Origin: Allobosea sp. AAP35
Lineage (GTDB): Bacteria > Pseudomonadota > Alphaproteobacteria > Rhizobiales > Beijerinckiaceae
NCBI RefSeq assembly: GCF_001295925.1
Contig: NZ_LJHQ01000048.1
Coordinates: 17,247 to 81,246, forward strand
Direction of reading: 5' to 3'
DNA: 64,000 nucleotides
Shown: piece after piece, positions 1-7,332 of the stretch
Layout: each line of letters opens with the position of its first letter
Position numbering within the stretch: position 1 is the first letter of the stretch
The notes under the pieces: generated by a model
The model's database searches: none
Seen by the model: only the letters and a program-made list of their open reading frames with translations
Told to the model about the DNA's origin: nothing
Position numbers and translations under genes: made by a program

Positions 1-1165
1 CCGTCTGGGGAGCGCCCGGAACGGGGCGCCTCTGCTGCAGCTGGTCGAGCGGAAGATAGGGCACGACCCCCTGGCCGCCGGCCGCGCTATCGAGGATGAT
101 CTTGTCGGCGCCGCCCAGGACACGCTCCATGGTCTCGAGGAAGAGGCGTTCGCGGGTGACGGCAGGCGCGAGCTTGTACTGCTCATAGACCGCGTTGAAG
201 CGGCTGGCCTGGCCGAGCGCCTCGGCGACGGTCTGCTCCCTGAAGGCTTCCGCCGACTGGATCAACTGGGCCGCGCGACCGCGCGATTCCGGCACGACCC
301 GGTTGGCATAGGTTTCGGCCTCGTTGCGCAGGCGCTCCTGGTCGGCACGCGCCGCCTGAACGTCGCGGAACGCATCGATGACCTGCTGCGGCGGATCGAC
401 CTTCTGCAGCTGCACGAGGCGGATCTGCACTCCGGCATTATAACCGTTGAGCGTCTCCTGCATGAGCTGGCGCACCTCGGTCTCGATCGCGGCGCGGTCG
501 GTCGTCAGCACGGGCTGGATGTTGCGCCGGCCGATGATCTCGCGCATCGCGCTCTCGGCGACGGCTTTCACCGTGCCCGGCGGATCCTGGATGTTGAAGA
601 CGTAGTTCTCGGGCGCGGCCGGGTCGATCTGCCACTGCACGATCACGTCGATGTCGACGATGTTCTCGTCGCCGGTGAGCATCAGGCTTTCCTCGATCAC
701 GTCGGACTGGCGCGAGGCGCGCACAGATTCGACGGTCCGGAAACCGACCTCGGTAGTGATAACGTTGGTCACCTGCGGCTTGATCACGCTGCCGATCGGA
801 TAAGGCCAGTTATAGTTCAGGCCTTCGCCGGTCTTGCCGATGAACTGGCCGAAGCGCAGGTTCAGGCCGACCTCGTTGGGTCGGACAATGTACCAGCCTG
901 TCAGAAGCCAGATCACAACCAGTCCAAGCAGGCCGAAGATCAACCCACGCCCGCCGAGATTGCCTCCGGGGAGCAGGTTTTTCAGCCTGTCCTGACCCCG
1001 ACGCAGGATGTCCTCAAGATCGGGCGGGCCGCTATTGCCGCCGCCGCCACCGCCGGAGCCGCCGCCCCAGGGGCCGCCGCCACCACCGCCGCCGCCGCTT
1101 CCCCCGCGCTGGCCCCAGGGTCCGCCCCCGTTATTGCCACCGCCGCTCTGGTTGCTCCAAGGCAT
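1..1165 (-). CDS. hflK: FtsH protease activity modulator HflK (3' end outside window)
   Basis: HflK forms, with HflC, a membrane complex that modulates the FtsH protease. The ATG at 1165 opens MPWSNQSGGG, and about 388 codons are present before the window edge. Residues 6-45 are almost pure glycine with a few Trp/Pro/Gln, followed by a single membrane segment near residue 70 (LGLVVIWLLTGW) and then the SPFH/band-7 domain (RPNEVGLNLRFGQF). The Gly-rich head is common in alphaproteobacterial HflK. The gene lies about 150 bp downstream of folA in the same direction, and hflC would be expected beyond base 1. Only the C-terminal end is missing, by truncation at the window edge. Confidence 0.93.
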   Translation of the reverse strand, partial: MPWSNQSGGGNNGGGPWGQRGGSGGGGGGGGPWGGGSGGGGGGNSGPPDLEDILRRGQDRLKNLLPGGNLGGRGLIFGLLGLVVIWLLTGWYIVRPNEVGLNLRFGQFIGKTGEGLNYNWPYPIGSVIKPQVTNVITTEVGFRTVESVRASRQSDVIEESLMLTGDENIVDIDVIVQWQIDPAAPENYVFNIQDPPGTVKAVAESAMREIIGRRNIQPVLTTDRAAIETEVRQLMQETLNGYNAGVQIRLVQLQKVDPPQQVIDAFRDVQAARADQERLRNEAETYANRVVPESRGRAAQLIQSAEAFREQTVAEALGQASRFNAVYEQYKLAPAVTRERLFLETMERVLGGADKIILDSAAGGQGVVPYLPLDQLQQRRPVPGAPQT

Positions 1166-1317
1166 ACTCGCGCCGTTCCCTTCCTCTGCCGACCTGCCGT
1201 GCATTAAGCGAATGGCGGTCATTTGTCAGCGCCCCTTGCTGGGCGTGCCTGGCTGAATTGGGCATGGGCCATGGATTCGTCAACGACGCAAGGCATTCAT
1301 CGTCAACGGAAAGGCGG

Positions 1318-1833
1318 TCAGGCGCGGCGGCGAAACGTCGCGAAGGTGAAGGGATGCTCGTTGTCGGCGTCCGCGCCATGGTGCTCGCTCCTCCCCGGGA
1401 CGAAGGCCGAGCGGTCCCAATCCGGGAAGATCGCATCGCCCTCCGGCATCGCGTGGACCAGGGTCAGTTCGAGCCGCTGCGCGAGCGGCAGGGCCTGGCG
1501 ATAGACATCCGCACCACCCGCCACCGTGACACTGTCGGCCTCCATGCCGGCCCCCAGCGTCTGCGCGAGCCTCAGCGCCTCCGCCAGCGAATGCGCGACA
1601 TGAACGCCCTCGGGCCGGAAATCGGGATCGCGTGTCAAGACCACCGTCTCGCGACCTGGCAAGGGCTTGCCGATCGAAAGAAACGTCTTGCGGCCCATCA
1701 CGACGGGGCGTGAGAGCGTCAGGCTCCGGAAGCGGCGCAGATCAGTTTTCAGCCGCCAGATCAGCCGGTTGTCGTCGCCGATGACGCCATTGTCGGCGAT
1801 GGCCGCAATGAGGACGATGGGAAGAGCCGCCAT
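1318..1833 (-). CDS. folA: dihydrofolate reductase
   Basis: Reduces dihydrofolate to tetrahydrofolate with NADPH, recycling the dihydrofolate made by ThyA. The 171 residues match the usual length. Landmarks are the N-terminal strand IVLIAAIADNGVIG, the substrate-binding acid D31 in IWRLKTDLRRF, the cofactor segment VVMGRKTFLSIG, and VAGGADVYRQAL. The ATG at 1833 directly follows the GNAT gene (stop at 1837), so thyA, the acetyltransferase and folA look like one transcript. Identification is strong from motifs alone. Confidence 0.96.
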   Translation of the reverse strand: MAALPIVLIAAIADNGVIGDDNRLIWRLKTDLRRFRSLTLSRPVVMGRKTFLSIGKPLPGRETVVLTRDPDFRPEGVHVAHSLAEALRLAQTLGAGMEADSVTVAGGADVYRQALPLAQRLELTLVHAMPEGDAIFPDWDRSAFVPGRSEHHGADADNEHPFTFATFRRRA

Positions 1834-1836
1834 CGC

Positions 1837-2319
1837 TCAGGCCTCGCCCGCCAGCTTTGCCAGCGCCTCGCCGTCGAGCCGCTTGACGGTCCACTCGTCC
1901 TGCGCCTGAGCGCCCAGCGAGCGGTAGAACACGCGCGACGGCTCGTTCCAGTTCAAAACCCACCAAGCCAGGCGCGGCAGCCCCTCCGCGACACAGCGCT
2001 TGGCCAGCGCCGCGATCAGCGCCTTGCCGATGCCGCGCCCACGATACTGCGGATGCACGAACAGATCCTCCAGCCAGATGCCGTGCCGGCCGCTGAAGGT
2101 GGAGTAGGTGTAGAACCAGACGGCGAAACCCGCGGGCTCGCCCTCCCATTCGGCGATGTCGCAGAAGGCGCGTGGGTTCGGCCCGAAGATCGCCGCGGCG
2201 ATCTCGGCCTGCGTCGCGACGACGTGATCGGCGAGCTTTTCGTACGCGGCGAGCGCCTTGATGAAATCAAGGACAAGGCCGGCCTCGTCGGGCCGGGCGG
2301 GGCGGATCGTGAGGGTCAT
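1837..2319 (-). CDS. GNAT family N-acetyltransferase
   Basis: A 160-residue acetyl-CoA-dependent acetyltransferase. The acetyl-CoA-binding motif A is clear ([17 protein letters not shown]), preceded by IWLEDLF and followed by [17 protein letters not shown]. This arrangement resembles the diamine/thialysine acetyltransferase subgroup, but the substrate cannot be told from sequence. The start at 2319 is set by a 4-base ATGA overlap with the thyA stop; longer upstream readings in this frame run antisense-like through thyA and are artefacts. It sits between thyA and folA, indicating translational coupling rather than a known role in folate metabolism. Confidence 0.88.
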   Translation of the reverse strand: MTLTIRPARPDEAGLVLDFIKALAAYEKLADHVVATQAEIAAAIFGPNPRAFCDIAEWEGEPAGFAVWFYTYSTFSGRHGIWLEDLFVHPQYRGRGIGKALIAALAKRCVAEGLPRLAWWVLNWNEPSRVFYRSLGAQAQDEWTVKRLDGEALAKLAGEA

Positions 2320-3125
2320 ACCGCGATCGGCGCCTTGATCGCCGGGTGCGGATCGTAGCCCTCGATCGTCACATCGGCGAAGTTGAAGTCCTCCAGTCGC
2401 GTGACAGCCGGATTGAGCGTCAACTTCGGCAGCGGCCTGAACTCCCGGCTCAGTTGCAGCTTCGCCTGGTCGAGATGGTTCACGTAGAGATGCGTGTCGC
2501 CGAAGGAATGGACGAAGTCGCCCACAGTCAGCCCCGTCACCTGCGCCACCATATGCGTCAGCAGTGCGTAGCTCGCGATGTTGAAGGGCACGCCGAGGAA
2601 GACGTCGGCCGAGCGCTGATAGAGCTGGCAGGAGAGTTTGCCCGGCCCCTCCGCCGAGGGCTGCACGAAGAACTGAAACAGACAGTGACACGGCGCCAGC
2701 GCCATCTTCGGGATATCGGCCGGGTTCCAGGCCGAGACGATCAGCCGGCGCGAATCCGGATTGCGCTGGATCTCGTTCACCAGCCAGGCGATCTGGTCGA
2801 TCGTGGAGCCGTCGGGCGAAGGCCAGGAGCGCCACTGCCGGCCATAGACCGGGCCGAGATCGCCATTCGCATCGGCCCATTCGTCCCAGATCGTGACGCC
2901 GTTCTCCTGCAGGTAGCGCACATTGGTGTCGCCGCGCAGGAACCAGATCAGCTCGTGGATGATCGATTTCAGATGCAGCTTCTTGGTCGTGACGAGCGGG
3001 AAGCCCTCGCTCAGATCGAAACGCATCTGGTGGCCGAACACCGCGATAGTGCCCGTGCCGGTGCGGTCGTCCTTGCGGATGCCCTCGTCCAGGACGCGTC
3101 GAAGCAGGTCGTGATACTGGCGCAT
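2316..3125 (-). CDS. thyA: thymidylate synthase ThyA
   Basis: Converts dUMP to dTMP using methylene-tetrahydrofolate. The 269 residues align along their length with the classical ThyA family: DDRTGTGT near residue 19, [18 protein letters not shown] at about 78-95, the catalytic Cys146 in [12 protein letters not shown], the [13 protein letters not shown] block, and the C-terminal [15 protein letters not shown]. The start is put at 3125 (MRQYHDLL) because homologues begin there; an upstream in-frame ATG at 3164 adds 13 unrelated residues. It heads the thyA-GNAT-folA run. Confidence 0.97.
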   Translation of the reverse strand: MRQYHDLLRRVLDEGIRKDDRTGTGTIAVFGHQMRFDLSEGFPLVTTKKLHLKSIIHELIWFLRGDTNVRYLQENGVTIWDEWADANGDLGPVYGRQWRSWPSPDGSTIDQIAWLVNEIQRNPDSRRLIVSAWNPADIPKMALAPCHCLFQFFVQPSAEGPGKLSCQLYQRSADVFLGVPFNIASYALLTHMVAQVTGLTVGDFVHSFGDTHLYVNHLDQAKLQLSREFRPLPKLTLNPAVTRLEDFNFADVTIEGYDPHPAIKAPIAV

Positions 3126-3351
3126 GAAAAAATCCCGGTCGAAACGGCGCCACCATAACGGCAAAAGCGCGTTGATGGCGCGCCCAGTGGCCCGCCTTCC
3201 CCCGATTTCTTGGCTCCGTCTTGGGCGCTGTTTCTTAAGCCGTTCCTACGCTTGACCGCTGCCCGCCGATGTCAGCAGCCGGAACCGATACGAAGCCGCA
3301 CCGTTGTCCCAACGAGCCCACCCAAGCCTCAAGAGATGGGGAGATTTGTTC

Positions 3352-3669
3352 ATGAACCTTCAAACCACCACCCGCGCACTGCTGTTGTCGGCGCTGCTCG
3401 CCCTGCCTGCGACTGTCGTCAACGCCCAGGCGCCATCGCCCGCACCGATCAGGCCGGGGCAAACGGCCATTTCGATGGACGACGCACGGCGTATCGCAAA
3501 CGACAACGGCGTGGTTCGGATCGAGGAGATCGAACTCGATGATGGCAAATGGGAGATCGAGGGCCGCGATGCCGCCGGCGCCGAGATCGAGATCGACCTG
3601 CGCGCCACGGACGGCATGATCATCAAGATGGAGCGGGATCGGCCCGCTGCGGCGCGTGCGCGACCCTGA
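3352..3669 (+). CDS. small secreted PepSY-like protein
   Basis: A 105-residue exported protein. The start at 3352 has a GGGGAG ribosome site at 3338-3343 and gives a clean signal peptide (about residues 1-25, ending VVNAQA). The mature part carries a PepSY-like unit, MDDARRIANDNGVVRIEEIELDDGKWEIEG, ending in a KMERDR tail. PepSY-like domains occur in protease inhibitors and envelope sensors; the role here is unknown. The next gene encodes a paralogue with the same core, so this is a tandem pair. An ATG at 3304 lacks a ribosome site and would spoil the signal peptide. Confidence 0.8.
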   Translation: MNLQTTTRALLLSALLALPATVVNAQAPSPAPIRPGQTAISMDDARRIANDNGVVRIEEIELDDGKWEIEGRDAAGAEIEIDLRATDGMIIKMERDRPAAARARP

Positions 3670-3776
3670 TCGATCACGCGATCGCGACAGGATGTGACGC
3701 GGCGGCGCAACGGCCGCCGTCATGGCTGCCACAATCGGAATGCCTCCTTGCCGCAGTGCAGCGGCGGGAGGAATCG

Positions 3777-4073
3777 ATGCGGAACTTCGCTTTGGCGGTA
3801 ACTCTTTGGGCCGTGTTCGGCTCGATGGTGCCCTTAACAGCTGCGGCCGGCGTTTCGATGCCGCTGAAGCCAACCCTTCATATCAAGCAAAACCCCGCCC
3901 AGGCGCTGCACGTCTCGGAACAAGCTGCACGACGCATCGCCTGGCGTTTCGGCTTTGACCACATTGAGGAGATCGTCCTGGCGGGTGACCGCTGGGAGAT
4001 CGCCGGCCGCGACCGCGCCGGCCACGAAAAGCTGCTCGATATCCATGCTTATGACGGCCGCATTCTGAACTGA
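3777..4073 (+). CDS. small secreted PepSY-like protein, paralogue of the preceding gene
   Basis: A 98-residue exported protein. The ATG at 3777 follows a strong GGGAGGA ribosome site and starts a signal peptide (MRNFALAVTLWAVFGSMVPL, cut near TAAA). The mature domain repeats the pattern of the upstream gene: ARRIAWRFGFDHIEEIVLAGDRW followed by EIAGRDRAGHEKLLDIHAYDG. The two genes probably arose by duplication and may be co-transcribed, with about 107 bp between them. A terminator hairpin follows immediately. Its function is not known; a periplasmic binding or inhibitory role is only a guess from the PepSY-like fold. Confidence 0.78.
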   Translation: MRNFALAVTLWAVFGSMVPLTAAAGVSMPLKPTLHIKQNPAQALHVSEQAARRIAWRFGFDHIEEIVLAGDRWEIAGRDRAGHEKLLDIHAYDGRILN

Positions 4074-4114
4074 GGGCACCTCACCGGAAATAAGCCGGCG
4101 AGGTGCCCTTCCGC
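4074..4114 (+). terminator. intrinsic terminator after the PepSY-like pair
   Basis: GGGCACCTC (4074-4082) pairs perfectly with GAGGTGCCC (4100-4108), with an inner CCGG/CCGG pairing, then a pyrimidine-rich tail. It starts right at the stop codon of the second PepSY-like gene and separates it from the ssrA promoter. Confidence 0.75.
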
Positions 4115-4143
4115 TCTTTCCCCGGAGCGCTCGTGCCCCTATA

Positions 4144-4172
4144 TTGACTTTGCCGTTCGCAAGATCGGCTAT
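4144..4172 (+). promoter_or_regulatory. ssrA promoter
   Basis: TTGACT (4144-4149), a 17-bp spacer, then GGCTAT (4167-4172). This fits the housekeeping promoter style of alphaproteobacteria (TTGAC...CTAT). The predicted start is near 4179, shortly before the tmRNA acceptor piece. Confidence 0.65.
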
Positions 4173-4178
4173 GGCGAT

Positions 4179-4520
4179 AAACGAGCGTCGGAATAAGCTT
4201 TTCGGACCCGGGGGCGGTACCCGGCGCCTCCACCACAGCCCTGCGGCGCAAGCCATGGGGCGGCTTGCGGGATCTTTGGACCGCGGGCTGGCCCGGCCAC
4301 TCAGGCAGGGTTGCGGCGGGGGCGAAATAGGATCGACGAGAGTGTAAAGGCCGTTCTTTTGCCCGGTATGGTTCCGCCGTTATAGGGCTAACGCATAGTT
4401 GCCAATGACAACAATGCTCGGGTCGCTGTCGCCGCGTAAGCGGTGCTGGTTCCCAAACCTAAGTCCTTCCGTTTAGCGACGTAAGGCGGGGCTCGGAGGC
4501 GCCTGGCAACAGAAGCCTCC
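4179..4520 (+). ncRNA. ssrA: tmRNA, circularly permuted two-piece form
   Basis: Rescues stalled ribosomes and tags the nascent chain for proteolysis. The acceptor piece comes first: a T-arm-like hairpin (CCGGG 4208-4212 / CCCGG 4220-4224), the acceptor strand CGCCTCC (4225-4231) and an encoded ACCA ending at 4235. After a spacer that would be excised, the coding piece begins at about 4318 with GGGGGCG, which pairs with CGCCTCC (one G-U), followed by AAATAGGATCGACGAG, the typical tmRNA 5' segment. The tag frame at 4401-4439 reads ANDNNARVAVAA-stop, with the hydrophobic AA end expected for ClpXP. The exact piece ends are estimated. sspB follows directly. Confidence 0.93.
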
Positions 4521-4529
4521 ACTTTTTTC
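4495..4529 (+). terminator. ssrA terminator
   Basis: GGAGGC (4495-4500) pairs with GCCTCC (4515-4520), followed by ACTTTTTTCT. This is a textbook intrinsic terminator at the end of the tmRNA coding piece. Confidence 0.8.
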
Positions 4530-4583
4530 TGATGGCCTGCCCGGCTATTGCGGCGCGATACTGGAAGCGGAAGCCACGACCTG

Positions 4584-5237
4584 ATGTCAAAGGATGTTCT
4601 TCGCTACGATCTGATGGTGCAGGACGCACTCAAGGGGGTCGTACGCAAGATTCTCACCGAGGCGGGGCGCGACGGCCTTCCGGGCGACCATCATTTCTAT
4701 GTCACCTTTCGCACCACGGCGCCTGGCGTTCGCGTCTCCCAGCGGTTGCGCGACAAGCACCCGGAAGAGATGACGATCGTGCTCCAGCATCAATTCTGGG
4801 ACCTGAGCGTCGGCGAGCACGCTTTCGAGGTCGGACTGTCGTTTTCCGGCGTTCCCGAACGTCTCCTGGTCCCGTTTGACGCGATCACCACCTTCTTCGA
4901 TCCGTCGGTCCAGTTCGGGCTGAAATTCGAAACGCAGGAGGCGGCGGACAACAGCTCGGCCAATGACCAGACGGCAGGCCCCAAACCGCGCGGGGCGGGC
5001 TCGGAGCCGAGCGAGGCCTCCCCTGCCCCCATCGCGCTGCCGGTCAAGGCCCAGCCGGCCGGCCTGCCCGCGCTCAAGGGCAAGGTGGATCGTGACGCGG
5101 CGTCGTCAGGCAAGGGCACCAAGGTTGCAAAATCGCAACCCGGCGGCGACGCCGGCTCGCCGGAACCGAACGCCGCAGGCAGCGAAGAAGGCGGCGCCCA
5201 GGTCGTCAGCCTCGATGCCTTCCGCAAGAAGACCTGA
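4584..5237 (+). CDS. sspB: ClpXP adaptor SspB (alphaproteobacterial type)
   Basis: Delivers tmRNA-tagged proteins to the ClpXP protease. The 217 residues begin MSKDVLRYDLMVQDALKG, the conserved start of alpha-type SspB, followed by the tag-binding beta domain (HHFYVTFRT, LQHQFWDLSVGEHAFEVGLSF). A low-complexity linker of about 75 residues rich in Ala, Pro and Gly leads to the C-terminal ClpX-docking peptide VVSLDAFRKK. The start at 4584 is preferred over the ATG at 4548 because homologues begin at MSKD. It lies just after ssrA, so the tag RNA and the tag adaptor are neighbours. Confidence 0.93.
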   Translation: MSKDVLRYDLMVQDALKGVVRKILTEAGRDGLPGDHHFYVTFRTTAPGVRVSQRLRDKHPEEMTIVLQHQFWDLSVGEHAFEVGLSFSGVPERLLVPFDAITTFFDPSVQFGLKFETQEAADNSSANDQTAGPKPRGAGSEPSEASPAPIALPVKAQPAGLPALKGKVDRDAASSGKGTKVAKSQPGGDAGSPEPNAAGSEEGGAQVVSLDAFRKKT

Positions 5238-5291
5238 CGGGCGCTGCGGCACCTGTGTCGGCGTATCCCCCCCGAACCAGCTGAGCCAGCC

Positions 5292-6686
5292 ATGTCCGAC
5301 ATCCGCACCGAAACCGACTCCTTCGGCCCGATCGCCGTGCCGGCGGACCGCTATTGGGGTGCGCAGACGCAGCGTTCGTTGGAGAATTTCAAGATCGGCG
5401 GCGAGCGCGAGCGTATGCCGCTGCCGTTGATCCATGCGCTCGTCCTGGTCAAGAAATCTGCCGCCCACGTCAATGCGAGGCTCGGCCTGATCGACCAGCG
5501 TGTCGCCGGGGCCATCGGGCAGGCGGCAGACGAGGTTCTGTCGGGCAAATTCGACGGGCATTTTCCGCTGGTGATCTGGCAGACCGGTTCTGGAACGCAG
5601 TCGAACATGAACGCCAACGAGGTGCTGGCCAACCGCGCCAACGAGATCCTCGGCACAGGCCTCGGCGCCAAAAGCCCGGTTCACCCCAATGATCACGTCA
5701 ATCGCGGCCAGTCTTCGAACGACTGCTTTCCCACGGCCATGCACATCTCCGCCGCGCTGGAGGTCTCGCGCCTGCTGCTGCCGGCGCTGCGCGGCCTGGA
5801 AAAAGCGCTCTCGGACAAGGCCGAAACCTTCCGGGGCCTGGTCAAGATCGGCCGCACCCATCTGCAGGACGCCACCCCGGTCACGCTCGGCCAGGAATTC
5901 TCCGGCTATGCGATGCAGCTCCATCTCGGCATCAGCCGGATCGAGGCCTCGCTTGGCGGGCTATACGCGCTGGCGCAGGGCGGCACCGCCGTCGGCACCG
6001 GGCTCAACACCCATCCGGATTTCGCGGTCCTCTTCGCCAAGGAGGTGACAGCGCTGACCGGCCTGCCCTTCCGCTCCGCGGAAAACAAGTTCGAGGCGCT
6101 GGCGAGCCATGGCGCGCTGGCCGCGGCGCACGGCGCGCTCGCCGCGCTCGCCGCCGATCTCTTCAAGATCGCCAACGATATCCGGCTGATGGGCTCGGGC
6201 CCACGCTCCGGGCTCGGCGAAATCAGCCTGCCCGAAAACGAACCCGGTTCCTCGATCATGCCCGGCAAGGTCAATCCGACCCAGGCAGAGGCCCTGACCA
6301 TGGTCGCCACGCAGGTGCTCGGCAACCAGACCACGATCGGCTTTGCCGCGTCCCAGGGCCATTTCGAGCTCAACGTCTTCAAGCCGGTGATCGCGGCTGC
6401 CTTCCTGCAGTCGGTCCGGCTGCTGGCCGATGCGGCCGGGAGTTTCCGCACCAACTGCGTCGAGGGGATCGTAGCCAATGAGAGCCAGCTCAAGGACCTG
6501 CTGTCGCGTTCGCTGATGCTGGTGACCGCTCTGGCACCGGCGATCGGCTATGACAAGGCCTCGTCCATCGCCAAGGCGGCCCATCACAATGGCACGACGC
6601 TTCGCGAAGAGGCTCTGCGCGCCGGTGTCGATGGCGACCTGTTCGACGCCACCGTCAGGCCCGAGCTGATGCTCGGCCCCGCCTGA
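5292..6686 (+). CDS. fumC: class II fumarate hydratase FumC
   Basis: Interconverts fumarate and L-malate in the citric acid cycle. At 464 residues it has the normal length of the iron-independent tetrameric class. Visible are the N-terminal [14 protein letters not shown], the [14 protein letters not shown] and [12 protein letters not shown] segments, the [11 protein letters not shown] block, and the superfamily signature [15 protein letters not shown]. It lies between sspB and two small genes in the same direction; no clear ribosome site is visible before the ATG. Confidence 0.97.
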   Translation: MSDIRTETDSFGPIAVPADRYWGAQTQRSLENFKIGGERERMPLPLIHALVLVKKSAAHVNARLGLIDQRVAGAIGQAADEVLSGKFDGHFPLVIWQTGSGTQSNMNANEVLANRANEILGTGLGAKSPVHPNDHVNRGQSSNDCFPTAMHISAALEVSRLLLPALRGLEKALSDKAETFRGLVKIGRTHLQDATPVTLGQEFSGYAMQLHLGISRIEASLGGLYALAQGGTAVGTGLNTHPDFAVLFAKEVTALTGLPFRSAENKFEALASHGALAAAHGALAALAADLFKIANDIRLMGSGPRSGLGEISLPENEPGSSIMPGKVNPTQAEALTMVATQVLGNQTTIGFAASQGHFELNVFKPVIAAAFLQSVRLLADAAGSFRTNCVEGIVANESQLKDLLSRSLMLVTALAPAIGYDKASSIAKAAHHNGTTLREEALRAGVDGDLFDATVRPELMLGPA

Positions 6687-6701
6687 GCGGAAGCGAAGCC
6701 C

Positions 6702-6899
6702 ATGGCCGAGATCGTCAATCTCCGCCGCGCCCGCAAGCAGCGCGTCAGGCAGGATGCCGAAAAACAGGCGCAGCAGAACCGGATCGCTTTTGGCCGCACA
6801 AAGGCCGAACGCAGCTTGACGCAGGCCGAGCAAAGCAAGGCTGAGCGCGCGCTCGAAGGGCACCGCCTGCCGGGTGCAGACGACGAGTCCAATCCGTGA
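6702..6899 (+). CDS. DUF4169 family small protein
   Basis: A 65-residue, highly charged helical protein starting MAEIVNLRRARKQ and rich in Arg, Lys, Gln and Ala. The start matches the DUF4169 family, short proteins common in Hyphomicrobiales and often found after fumC. It begins 15 bp after fumC and overlaps the next gene by GTGA, so the three are probably co-transcribed. Function is unknown; no signal peptide or membrane segment is visible. Confidence 0.75.
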   Translation: MAEIVNLRRARKQRVRQDAEKQAQQNRIAFGRTKAERSLTQAEQSKAERALEGHRLPGADDESNP

Positions 6900-7120
6900 G
6901 TGCCGAGCGCAAGCGCTCGCTCACCATCGCCGGTCACCGCACCAGCGTCTCGTTGGAAGAGCCCTTCTGGGAAGGGCTGAAGGAGATCGCCGCGATACGC
7001 GGGCTTACCGTGGCGACGCTGATTGCGACGATCGATTCGGGGCGGGACGGCGTGAACCTCTCCTCGGCGCTGCGGCTGCATGTGCTGGCGCATTACAAGC
7101 GACTGGCGGAAGAAGCGTAG
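6896..7120 (+). CDS. ribbon-helix-helix domain protein
   Basis: A 74-residue protein with a GTG start overlapping the previous stop. The sequence SLTIAGHRTSVSLEEPFWEGLKEIA followed by a second helix fits the RHH_4 type ribbon-helix-helix fold, a short DNA-binding dimer. The paired DUF4169 and RHH genes recur after fumC in related genomes (from general knowledge, not checked here). The target is unknown; autoregulation of this small operon is possible but not shown. Confidence 0.75.
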   Translation: MSAERKRSLTIAGHRTSVSLEEPFWEGLKEIAAIRGLTVATLIATIDSGRDGVNLSSALRLHVLAHYKRLAEEA

Positions 7121-7147
7121 CGCTTGCGCTGTTATCTCGGACCGCCC

Positions 7148-7240
7148 CTGGACAAGCCGCGAACGCGAAACGACGCAAATCCGGGATCCATCATAGAGCT
7201 CCGTCGCGCCCCCATGATGGAGCCCGGGATGACGCTCTCT
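7148..7240. repeat. intergenic palindromic repeat
   Basis: A copy of a dispersed element with the words GGACAAGCCGCGAA and ATCCGGGATCCAT. CCGGGATCCATCAT (7181-7194) can fold onto ATGATGGAGCCCGG (7214-7227). It closely resembles the element at 20431-20548 and lies between the convergent RHH and AsmA-like genes. Confidence 0.7.
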
Positions 7241-7332
7241 CGAAACCAGCGAAAAGACTTCCAGACCAGGCGCTTAACCCAACGACCTGAATCACGCCCG
7301 CAACCACCTGAATCAATTTGGCAAGACGCTCG

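Noticed and set aside
1040..1160. Triplet-like (GGC)n tract considered as a simple repeat
   Set aside because: It is the coding sequence for the glycine-rich head of HflK, which is normal for this family.
1837..3156. 439-codon minus frame covering thyA and the acetyltransferase
   Set aside because: Only its last 160 codons are a real protein (GNAT); the first part is thyA read in the wrong frame.
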